6,507 bases of DNA, from contig JAOAJJ010000065.1 in the NCBI GenBank assembly GCA_026414245.1, positions 1-6,507 of the forward strand, given 5' to 3'. A model generated the notes under the pieces. The model ran no database searches, was not told where the DNA came from, and saw only the letters and a program-made list of their open reading frames with translations. Below are positions 1-5,524 of this stretch, piece by piece (position 1 is the stretch's first letter; the number at the start of each line of letters is the position of its first letter). Origin of the DNA: Candidatus Bathyarchaeota archaeon (lineage in GTDB: Archaea; Thermoproteota; Bathyarchaeia; Bathyarchaeales; DTEX01). The position numbers were made by a program, and so were the translations under genes.

Positions 1-488
1 GACAGAAATCATACTTTATCGAAAATCTTGAGAAATGCGGAAGCTATGGAGATATATTTGACTTAGTTAAGAAAGCCGTGAAGAGGGTTCTCGGTCTACG
101 TAGGGTTGGGCTGCTACTATATCTTAGCAATCTGCCGCCCCACATAGGTGCATACTATCAGGTTGGCTCAAACATAATAGTCTTGAACAAGATGCTTATA
201 AGCATGGCATTCAGATCCCTCATGTCTAAAACAGAGCTTAACTCATTAATCTTTTCGATTTTACTCCATGAATACTTGCACTCGCTGGGCTTTCTGAATG
301 AGCAGAGAGTTAGGGAGCTCGTTTATGAAATAAGCGTAAAAACTTTTGGCGCAGATCATCTAACCGTTAAGATGGCTCTAGACCCTCCTAAATTTAATGT
401 CCCATCCTCAGCTTTCACGGGATATTTAGGCAGCGACCTGGAAATCGTAAAAGATTTTGAGAGAACGGAGCATAGATATATTGATTAA
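1..488 (+). CDS. HExxH putative zinc metallopeptidase-like protein, 5'-truncated
   Basis: The reading frame is open from the first complete in-frame codon at position 3 to the TAA stop at 486-488, giving 161 visible residues; the true start lies left of the window. The GTG at 78 could be taken as a start, but the 25 codons before it have no stop and read as ordinary protein (a helix around YGDIFDLVKKAVKRVLG that runs through the GTG), so I treat it as internal. The key feature is HEYLH at 267-281, an HExxH motif inside a hydrophobic helix (SILLHEYLHSLGF), as in zincin-type metallopeptidases where the two His bind zinc and the Glu is catalytic. Several acidic residues follow (NEQRVRELVYE), any of which could be the third ligand. 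No signal peptide or membrane segment is seen in the visible part. Specific family and substrate are unknown; a minigluzincin-like or non-catalytic metal-binding role is possible. Confidence 0.72.
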   Translation, partial: QKSYFIENLEKCGSYGDIFDLVKKAVKRVLGLRRVGLLLYLSNLPPHIGAYYQVGSNIIVLNKMLISMAFRSLMSKTELNSLIFSILLHEYLHSLGFLNEQRVRELVYEISVKTFGADHLTVKMALDPPKFNVPSSAFTGYLGSDLEIVKDFERTEHRYID

Positions 489-492
489 AAGG

Positions 493-505
493 CGATAAAT
501 TTAAG
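493..505 (+). promoter_or_regulatory. Possible TATA box for the small gene at 541/565
   Basis: An AT-rich stretch containing ATAAATTTAAG lies in the 52-base gap after the HExxH gene. Archaeal transcription usually starts about 25 bases downstream of the TATA centre, which would place the start near 525-530, just ahead of the ATG at 541. Low information content makes this tentative; the small gene may instead be co-transcribed with the gene upstream. Confidence 0.28.
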
Positions 506-540
506 TTTTTAGGCTGCATTATCTAACCTCTAATACTATA

Positions 541-843
541 ATGCTGTCTAGGAGTATGATTAAAATGAAGATATTTGGTAGAAAAAAGGATAAAGAGCCT
601 AAAGCCGAGGAAGCGACCTACGAGATTTTCGGGGGGCTTACGATAAAAAGGGATCCGAGCGGATACGAGATAATGTGGAGAAGCCCAAACGTGACGACCA
701 TTAAAGTGCATTCAATGCCTGTTATATCACAGGAGGTTCAGTTTAAGCAGGAAGGCGACGTGACTCACATCCTAACCACTGAATGCAAGCTGAAGTTAGT
801 GACAAAGGAAGGAAAAATGGAAGCGTATATATCAAAGATTTGA
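541..843 (+). CDS. Small conserved-looking protein of unknown function
   Basis: I do not recognise this protein. From the ATG at 541 it is 100 residues; in-frame ATGs at 556 and 565 give 95 and 92. The start at 565 is attractive because AGGAG at 550-554 sits 10 bases before it and the protein would begin MKIFGRKKDK; the start at 541 has no Shine-Dalgarno sequence and would need a short leader. The N-terminus is highly charged (Lys/Glu-rich to about residue 25) and probably flexible. The rest alternates short hydrophobic strands and turns (for example YEIFGGLTIKRDPSGYEIMW and the closing LKLVTKEGKMEAYISKI), suggesting a small beta-rich cytoplasmic domain. There is one Cys, no membrane segment and no recognised catalytic motif. 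It follows the HExxH gene on the same strand after 52 bases, so the two may share a transcript, and it converges with comB. Codon use resembles its neighbours. Confidence 0.7.
   Translation: MLSRSMIKMKIFGRKKDKEPKAEEATYEIFGGLTIKRDPSGYEIMWRSPNVTTIKVHSMPVISQEVQFKQEGDVTHILTTECKLKLVTKEGKMEAYISKI
550..554 (+). promoter_or_regulatory. Shine-Dalgarno-like site favouring the ATG at 565
   Basis: AGGAG lies inside the longest version of the small gene, 10 bases before the in-frame ATG at 565 and only one base before the ATG at 556. If it is the ribosome-binding site, the protein starts at 565 with 92 residues. Confidence 0.35.
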
Positions 844-878
844 AGCGATAGGGGCTGTTAAACCTAAGTTATCCCATA

Positions 879-1607
879 TTATTTTAGTGTTATAGATTCT
901 CCCTTATAGAAGGGTACTATTGGAAACAGGTTTACCCGACATGAAAATTCTATATCCTTAATGAAACCCAGTTTTACCAATCGTTTTGAATGTTCACTCT
1001 TCATAATATTAGCGAACAAATCATTTTCCACATGCTTGAACCCTAGATAGGATGCTCTAGCCGAGTCAGAGAGATTAACGTTGCTTCTAATCAAACCATT
1101 AATTATCGCGCCGGCGCATATAAAATCTTCTAGAGAGAATCTTCCATCCGTGCCAGATTGCACAATGCAAATGTCTATCCCCTCATCGATGGCTATTGAT
1201 AAAGCCCTCTCAGTAACGGCGTTTAAGTTTAGAAATGATCCAACTAAAATCCATTCGGCGCCCTTCGAATTCTCCAGCGTCCTCGTACCGCTGGTGGTTG
1301 TCAACACTATCGTCCTGCCGAAAATTTTCTCGCGTGTATATTCTAAGGGTGAGTTCCCTAAATCGAATCCAGAGGGCTTTAACCCGCCCCTCTCGCCAGC
1401 CAATAGATAATTCGGGTTCTCAGAATGCTTCCTTCTGGCTTCCTTTAGGTTTTTTACCGGTATTATCTCTTTAGCGCCGTTAGCTAAAGCCGTAACTATA
1501 GTTGAAGTGCATCTTAAAACATCAATAACTATTATCAAGTCTCCTCTCTTAACGGCTCTAAAAGCATCTCTTGCTGTAAACTCTGTAGTTACATTTACGC
1601 TTATCAT
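879..1607 (-). CDS. comB: 2-phosphosulfolactate phosphatase (ComB)
   Basis: ComB (EC 3.1.3.71) is a Mg-dependent phosphatase that removes phosphate from 2-phosphosulfolactate to give sulfolactate, the second step of the phosphoenolpyruvate/sulfite route to coenzyme M, between ComA and ComC; it is expected in the cytoplasm. Family blocks are present in order (numbered from the ATG): IDVLRCTSTI at 28-37, GERGG at 71-75, GFDLGNSPLEY at 80-90, TTTSGTRTLE at 103-112, and GRFSLEDFICAGAI ending at 168. The length of 242 residues is normal for the family. The frame extends nine codons upstream to a TTG at 1634, but a strong GGAGG eight bases before the ATG at 1607 shows that ATG is the likely start. 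comA and comC are not in the window. The gene diverges from gatB and converges with the small unknown gene, leaving 35 bases between stops. ComB homologues also occur in organisms not known to make coenzyme M, so the enzyme call is firmer than the pathway call. Confidence 0.93.
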   Translation of the reverse strand: MISVNVTTEFTARDAFRAVKRGDLIIVIDVLRCTSTIVTALANGAKEIIPVKNLKEARRKHSENPNYLLAGERGGLKPSGFDLGNSPLEYTREKIFGRTIVLTTTSGTRTLENSKGAEWILVGSFLNLNAVTERALSIAIDEGIDICIVQSGTDGRFSLEDFICAGAIINGLIRSNVNLSDSARASYLGFKHVENDLFANIMKSEHSKRLVKLGFIKDIEFSCRVNLFPIVPFYKGESITLK

Positions 1608-1615
1608 TAAATTCG

Positions 1616-1620
1616 CCTCC
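1616..1620 (-). promoter_or_regulatory. Shine-Dalgarno site fixing the comB start
   Basis: The minus strand reads GGAGG here, eight bases before the ATG at 1607. It lies inside the alternative nine-codon extension from TTG at 1634, so it argues that the extension is leader and not coding. Confidence 0.75.
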
Positions 1621-1634
1621 AGTGAGGGAAACAA

Positions 1635-1642
1635 TTTTTATA
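1635..1642 (-). promoter_or_regulatory. Alternative TATA-like box for comB
   Basis: The minus strand reads TATAAAAA, a good TATA match by sequence. Its spacing is awkward: initiation about 25 bases downstream would fall near 1613, inside or past the Shine-Dalgarno site. The palindrome at 1661-1674 is better placed to give a leader that keeps GGAGG. Confidence 0.3.
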
Positions 1643-1660
1643 GGATGCTTATTACATGAT

Positions 1661-1674
1661 AAGCTTTAAAGCTT
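1661..1674. promoter_or_regulatory. 14-bp palindrome, possible bidirectional TATA element of comB and gatB
   Basis: AAGCTTTAAAGCTT is a perfect palindrome in the short region between the divergent genes comB and gatB. Its core CTTTAAAG resembles an archaeal TATA box on both strands. Initiation about 26 bases away on the plus strand would fall near 1694, four bases before the gatB ATG at 1698 (nearly leaderless). On the minus strand it would fall near 1641, giving comB a leader of about 34 bases containing its GGAGG. An operator for a dimeric regulator is an alternative reading. Confidence 0.42.
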
Positions 1675-1697
1675 ACCGCTTACGATTGATAGATTGG

Positions 1698-3173
1698 ATG
1701 AGCACCATGGAGATCGAGGAAAGCGTTAAAATAGGCCTTGAGGTTCATGTCCAGTTAACCAGCCTAAAAAGTAAGCTATTCTGCAGCTGCCCGTCAGACT
1801 ACAGGGGAAGGGAGCCTAACACGCTTGTATGCCCGGTCTGCCTAGGGCTTCCAGGCGCTCTTCCAGTGCTGAATGAAAGAGCCGTGAAGTTTGCGGTGAT
1901 GGCTGCTCTCGCCTTAAACTGTAAGATCTCAGAGAAGATGATATTTTTCCGAAAGAACTATTATTATCCCGATTTACCGAAGAACTTTCAGATAACCCAG
2001 TATGATAGGGCTGGCGGAGTACCGCTGGCTGTTGACGGCTACATCTATATTGAGAGTCAAGGGCAGAGTAAAAAGATACGTATAGGTAGGGTTCACCTCG
2101 AGGAGGATCCGGGGCGCCTTATACACATAGGTTCTATTGATCAGTCGCCATACACTCTCGTCGACTATAATCGCTCCGGCGTAGCCCTCCTCGAAGTAGT
2201 TACGGAGCCAGATATCGGTTCCCCTAAGGAGGCTAGGCTCTTCCTTCAGAAGCTCAGGAATATTCTTGAGCATCTGGGGATCTTTGATGGAAGCCTTGAG
2301 GGTTCGATGCGCTGTGATGCAAACATATCTTTGGCTGGCGGAACGAGGGTTGAAGTTAAAAATATCACATCGTTTAAAGAGGTTGAGAGGGCATTAAGCT
2401 TCGAAATTATTAGGCAGAAGGGTTTGATAGAGAAGGGCATAGCGGTTAAGCGTGAAACCAGGCACTGGGATGAGGTTAGGAGGGTGACTATTTCGCTTAG
2501 AACCAAGGAGGAGGAGCAGGACTATCGATATTTTCCTGAACCGGATCTTGTACCGGTTGTTATAAGCAGGGAGTTTATTGAAGAGGTAAAGGTCGAGATG
2601 CCTGAACTCCCAGACGAACGGGTTGAACGCTTTATGAGAATGTATGGCTTACCGAAATATGATGCTGAGGTTTTAGTTAGCTCAAAGCATTTAGCTGACT
2701 TCTTTGAGGAATGCGTTAAACTATACAGTAAGCCGAAAGAGATAAGCAACTGGATGATGAGCGACCTACTCAGATATCTCTATGAAAACAACCTTGAACT
2801 ATACGAGTCTAAATTAACGCCCCAAATATTTGTGGAAATGATACGCTTAATCGATGAAGGCGTCATAAGCGGGAAGATAGCGAAGAAAATACTCCCAGTA
2901 ATAATTGTTTCTGGGAAGAACCCGCGCAAAATAGTTGAGGAGGAAGAGCTGGTGAAAATATCTGATGAAAGTCTCTTAGCTGAATTAGCTGACAAGGTTT
3001 TCTCAGAGAACCCGAAAGCGGTTAAGGATGCGCTTAGAGAGGAGAAAGCTGTGCATTATCTCATAGGTCAGCTGATGAAGATAACTAAGGGTAAAGCCGA
3101 CCCTGAACTTACAAATGAGATAGTGAAGAGGAAATTAGAGGAGATAAAGAGAACCATGCGGAACATTAATTAG
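1698..3173 (+). CDS. gatB: Aspartyl/glutamyl-tRNA(Asn/Gln) amidotransferase subunit B (GatB)
   Basis: GatB is the tRNA-binding kinase/transamidase subunit of GatCAB. It activates Glu or Asp misattached to tRNA-Gln or tRNA-Asn with ATP and accepts ammonia made by GatA. The start of the family fold, KIGLEVHVQL, appears about 11 residues in. Next come two cysteine pairs typical of the zinc site (CSC, then CPVC; Cys 29, 31, 45, 48), the YYPDLPKNFQITQYD block, HLEEDPGR, the PET112 signature VDYNRSGVALLEVV, and SMRCDANIS. A helical tail and YqeY-like domain end near the stop. The 491-residue length fits GatB and lacks the insertion that distinguishes archaeal GatE. The frame is open back to an ATG at 1656, but that would place the likely promoter inside the gene and add a tail foreign to the family; ATG 1698 (or 1707) is preferred. 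There is no Shine-Dalgarno sequence, consistent with a leaderless message. gatA and gatC are not in the window. Confidence 0.96.
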   Translation: MSTMEIEESVKIGLEVHVQLTSLKSKLFCSCPSDYRGREPNTLVCPVCLGLPGALPVLNERAVKFAVMAALALNCKISEKMIFFRKNYYYPDLPKNFQITQYDRAGGVPLAVDGYIYIESQGQSKKIRIGRVHLEEDPGRLIHIGSIDQSPYTLVDYNRSGVALLEVVTEPDIGSPKEARLFLQKLRNILEHLGIFDGSLEGSMRCDANISLAGGTRVEVKNITSFKEVERALSFEIIRQKGLIEKGIAVKRETRHWDEVRRVTISLRTKEEEQDYRYFPEPDLVPVVISREFIEEVKVEMPELPDERVERFMRMYGLPKYDAEVLVSSKHLADFFEECVKLYSKPKEISNWMMSDLLRYLYENNLELYESKLTPQIFVEMIRLIDEGVISGKIAKKILPVIIVSGKNPRKIVEEEELVKISDESLLAELADKVFSENPKAVKDALREEKAVHYLIGQLMKITKGKADPELTNEIVKRKLEEIKRTMRNIN

Positions 3174-3188
3174 CTTTAGATAAGCAAG

Positions 3189-3830
3189 TTAATCAATGGT
3201 TTTCTCAATCCCTAACCCTAAAACTCTCCTCAAAAACCTGTAAGCGTTAAAAGCGGCTTCTCTATCTGAAACTAGGTCTACGACAGGGCTGAGTAAACAT
3301 ATTCCCTCAATTCCACGGATCTTCGCTAATCCTAAAAGTATCCCTGATATGCCTACGATTCTTCCACCAGTATAAATTGCCGCACCCGCCAAATTATAGT
3401 CGAAGATTATGTCTCTCGATGTTCCCGCAACATGCACTATGTTTTGAGGGTGGGTTGATGGGAACCCGTCCACAGTTATAATAAACTTGCAACCTAAACC
3501 ACTTATAAAATCTAAGATGTCGCCGCATAGCTCATAATAGGCTGGAGTGTCGTCCACAGATGGCTGCGCATCACCTAAAAGCAAAATTAGATTTCTTTCA
3601 CTCGACGCAAAAAAGCTGCATTTCAGTAGGCTGCATATTCCATCAGAGTTGACAGACGTGTAGTCCGGTAGGGTTGGCGAATAAAGTTCTGCGAATAGCC
3701 TAGCGTCTAAAAACTCTACCAAGAGTTTTATAACTGTTACACCAACATTCCCAATGCCGGGTAGTCCGGCTATTAAGGTTGGGCTCTTAAAGTCCTGTTG
3801 AGAAAGCAATCTTATGTAGGTTTTATTCAA
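3189..3830 (-). CDS. PAC2-family protein (proteasome assembly chaperone homologue)
   Basis: This 213-residue protein belongs to the PAC2 family (archaeal PbaA/PbaB and eukaryotic PAC1/PAC2 relatives), which help assemble 20S proteasome alpha rings; many archaeal members have unproven roles. Evidence is the N-terminal GLPGIGNVG loop at 22-30, the strand LILLLGDAQP at 81-90, the ITVDGFPSTH segment at 118-127, and the GRIVGISGILLGLAKIRGIE block at 156-175. It starts with TTG at 3830, supported by GGAG seven bases upstream; no better ATG is in frame. It is somewhat short for archaeal members, and its C-terminus (GLGIEKTID) shows no HbYX tail of the kind used to dock on proteasomes, so it is unlikely to act as an HbYX-type activator. 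It converges with gatB, with 15 bases between the stops, and lies 116 bases downstream of xylB on the same strand, but has its own likely promoter. Confidence 0.9.
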   Translation of the reverse strand: MNKTYIRLLSQQDFKSPTLIAGLPGIGNVGVTVIKLLVEFLDARLFAELYSPTLPDYTSVNSDGICSLLKCSFFASSERNLILLLGDAQPSVDDTPAYYELCGDILDFISGLGCKFIITVDGFPSTHPQNIVHVAGTSRDIIFDYNLAGAAIYTGGRIVGISGILLGLAKIRGIEGICLLSPVVDLVSDREAAFNAYRFLRRVLGLGIEKTID

Positions 3831-3837
3831 CTTTATT

Positions 3838-3841
3838 CTCC
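3838..3841 (-). promoter_or_regulatory. Shine-Dalgarno site supporting the TTG start of the PAC2 gene
   Basis: The minus strand reads GGAG here, seven bases before the TTG at 3830. The spacing is normal and no in-frame ATG is nearby, so it supports a TTG start. Confidence 0.6.
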
Positions 3842-3864
3842 AAAAAGAATAAAATCAAGGGATT

Positions 3865-3873
3865 ATTATTTAA
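3865..3873 (-). promoter_or_regulatory. Probable TATA box of the PAC2 gene
   Basis: The minus strand reads TTAAATAAT, centred near 3869. Initiation about 26 bases downstream, near 3843, would leave a short leader containing the GGAG ribosome-binding site. This suggests the gene can be transcribed separately from xylB. Confidence 0.42.
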
Positions 3874-3884
3874 CCATTGCTAAT

Positions 3885-3915
3885 GCTGGGGAGGAGTGGC
3901 GGCGCCTTTTCCAGC
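3885..3915 (+). other. Imperfect inverted repeat between xylB and the PAC2 gene
   Basis: GCTGG at 3885-3889 pairs with CCAGC at 3911-3915. In a plus-strand RNA the pairing could extend to 10 pairs using several G-U wobbles, with an 11-base loop. On the minus strand, where both flanking genes lie, only the outer five pairs hold. It is GC-rich compared with its surroundings and contains GGCGCC in the middle. No T tract follows on either strand, so it is not a convincing terminator. Confidence 0.22.
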
Positions 3916-3946
3916 AGACGTTTTATCTCATGTAAGACAATTATTC

Positions 3947-5467
3947 TTAGGGGCGGTTTGAGTCCCAGTAAAGTCTCAACGAGTGATATAGGTTGCGGTA
4001 TATTCTAGTGTAAATCCTATCGTAGATCTTCGCCCTCTCCTCATTTGGGTGCTTGACAGCGGTGAATTTAATAGTTTTCTCACATGCTTCTTTAAAATCC
4101 CTATATACTCCAACACCTATGCCTGCTAGAAGCGCTGCGCCGAAGGCAGGGTCTTCTTCGACCCCAACCTTTAGAACTCTTGAGTTAAATATATCTGCTT
4201 GTATCTGCAGCCATAAATCGCTTTTAGCGCCTCCTCCGCGTGCAATGATGCCTTCGACGCTTACTCCCAGCTCCTTAAATACTTCGATACAGTCTCTTAA
4301 AGCGAATACAACGCCCTCCATGATCGCCCTAATAAAATGGTGTCTTCTATGATTAAGTGTTAATCCGAAGAACCCTCCCCTAGCAGATGGATCCATGTGG
4401 GGGGATCTTTCTCCTGAAAGATATGGGAGAAAGACTAGTCCACTGCAGCCGGGTTCGGATAGCTCAGCCTCCCTAGAGAGTAAATCGTAGGGGTCGATGC
4501 CGCATAATGAGCTGGTAATGCTTTCGGCTTGAGCGAAGTTATCTTTAAACCATCTGAGTGATAAACCCGCTGAAAGTATCGCCCCCTGAAGACACCATTT
4601 CTTTGGGACAACATGGCAGAAGGTGTGAACCCTATATTTAGGGTCAAATCTAAACTCATCTATTGCCGCAAATATTTGTCCACCAGTCCCAATATTTGAA
4701 GAAATAAGGCCGGGTTCAATCACGCTGCAACCCATAGCCCCCACCTGTGAGTCTCCCCCGCCGGTGACTACGGGGGTTCCTGCGCTTAAGCCGGTTTCTT
4801 CCGAAGAATCTGCTTTAACTTCACCTGCGATCTCTTTAGATTCAAGCACATCTGGGAAAACATCTCTTGGAAAACTAAGTCCATTTATTATATGGTCTGA
4901 CCACTCCCTTCTGCCTACGTCGAAAAGGAGCGTCGCTGAGGCATCTGAGAAGTCGGTATTTAGGGAACCAGTTAGCCTAAATCTAACGTAATCTTTCGGG
5001 AGTAAAACCTTAAATATCTTGTTAAATATATGCGGCTCATTCTTCTTAATCCAAAGTAATGTTGGTCCAGTGAAGCCGGGCATAACGGGGTTACTTACTA
5101 TGCTTAGAGTCTTCTCTTTTCCAATACTTTCATAAATTTCATTACATTCATTAATGCTTCTCTTATCTAGCCATATAATTGCGTCTCTCAGGGGTTTTCC
5201 ATCTCTCCCTAAAAGAACAGTTCCATGCATTTGTCCAGAAAACCCTACGGCTGAAATATCGTCGCCTCTAATTCCAGCCCCCTCTAAAGCTCTTTTAACA
5301 GAGATTTTGGTCGCCGTCCACCAGGCTTCCGGATTCTGCTCAGCATAACCTTCCAGAGGAGACTCTATGGGATATTCTACGGAGGATTTAGCTATAGTTC
5401 TCCCTAAATAATCTATAATCAAAACCTTTGTGCTTGAAGTACCGACATCTATACCCATTAAGTACAT
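3947..5467 (-). CDS. xylB: Xylulokinase (FGGY carbohydrate kinase)
   Basis: Xylulokinase (EC 2.7.1.17) phosphorylates D-xylulose with ATP to xylulose 5-phosphate in the cytoplasm. The 506-residue protein has the two ASKHA-fold halves of the FGGY family: the N-terminal phosphate loop MGIDVGTSSTK (Asp7), the xylulokinase-typical SGQMHG at 77-82, IWLDKR near 98-103, the catalytic-base region TGGGDSQVGAMG (Asp239), FLPYLSGERSPH at 346-357, and the C-terminal nucleotide-binding ARGGGAKSDLW at 409-419. SGQMHG favours xylulose over glycerol, gluconate or ribulose. It is slightly longer than the E. coli enzyme (484), mostly through a Tyr/Arg-rich C-terminal helix. The ATG at 5467 gives the usual MYLMGIDVGT opening; a second ATG at 5458 is less likely. 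No Shine-Dalgarno sequence is seen, so the message is probably leaderless or short-leadered. It diverges from galT across 57 bases. Xylose isomerase is not in the window. Confidence 0.93.
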   Translation of the reverse strand: MYLMGIDVGTSSTKVLIIDYLGRTIAKSSVEYPIESPLEGYAEQNPEAWWTATKISVKRALEGAGIRGDDISAVGFSGQMHGTVLLGRDGKPLRDAIIWLDKRSINECNEIYESIGKEKTLSIVSNPVMPGFTGPTLLWIKKNEPHIFNKIFKVLLPKDYVRFRLTGSLNTDFSDASATLLFDVGRREWSDHIINGLSFPRDVFPDVLESKEIAGEVKADSSEETGLSAGTPVVTGGGDSQVGAMGCSVIEPGLISSNIGTGGQIFAAIDEFRFDPKYRVHTFCHVVPKKWCLQGAILSAGLSLRWFKDNFAQAESITSSLCGIDPYDLLSREAELSEPGCSGLVFLPYLSGERSPHMDPSARGGFFGLTLNHRRHHFIRAIMEGVVFALRDCIEVFKELGVSVEGIIARGGGAKSDLWLQIQADIFNSRVLKVGVEEDPAFGAALLAGIGVGVYRDFKEACEKTIKFTAVKHPNEERAKIYDRIYTRIYRNLYHSLRLYWDSNRP

Positions 5468-5502
5468 TGGAAGCCACTAAGCTTATTTCTGGAAAAATAA
5501 GG

Positions 5503-5515
5503 TTTATTTATTTTA
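5503..5515. promoter_or_regulatory. AT-rich divergent promoter core between xylB and galT
   Basis: The plus strand reads TTTATTTATTTTA; the minus strand reads TAAAATAAATAAA, a TATA-like run. On the minus strand, initiation about 26 bases away would fall near 5482, giving xylB a leader of about 15 bases. For galT the box lies too close to the start (ATG at 5525), so its own TATA is more likely further left within 5480-5500, where the sequence is also AT-rich. The two genes could be regulated together from this 57-base gap. Confidence 0.4.
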
Positions 5516-5520
5516 GGTGA
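5515..5520 (+). promoter_or_regulatory. Shine-Dalgarno site of galT
   Basis: AGGTGA matches the 16S rRNA anti-Shine-Dalgarno complement and ends four bases before the ATG at 5525, supporting that start. Confidence 0.65.
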
Positions 5521-5524
5521 ATTA

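Noticed and set aside
844..878. Possible hairpin terminator between the convergent small gene and comB
   Set aside because: The gap pairs GGGG with CCC only with mismatches and has no T tract on either strand.
1081..1410. Plus-strand open frame of 109 codons within comB
   Set aside because: It lies fully antisense to comB, whose family motifs are unmistakable; the translated product has no recognisable motif.
1974..2995. Series of minus-strand open frames of 70-100 codons opposite gatB
   Set aside because: All are antisense shadows of a well-conserved gene and have Ser-rich, motif-free translations.
1698..3173. GatE (GatDE-type subunit) instead of GatB
   Set aside because: GatE carries an AspRS-like insertion and is markedly longer; this protein is 491 residues with an uninterrupted GatB layout.
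3883..4008. Plus-strand frame of 41 codons starting at an ATG in the xylB-PAC2 gap
   Set aside because: About half lies antisense to the end of xylB, there is no clear ribosome-binding site, and the peptide is Ser/Gly/Arg-rich without recognisable features.
4053..5348. Plus-strand open frames opposite xylB
   Set aside because: Antisense shadows of xylB, with Ser/Pro/Ala-rich translations and no supporting ribosome-binding sites.
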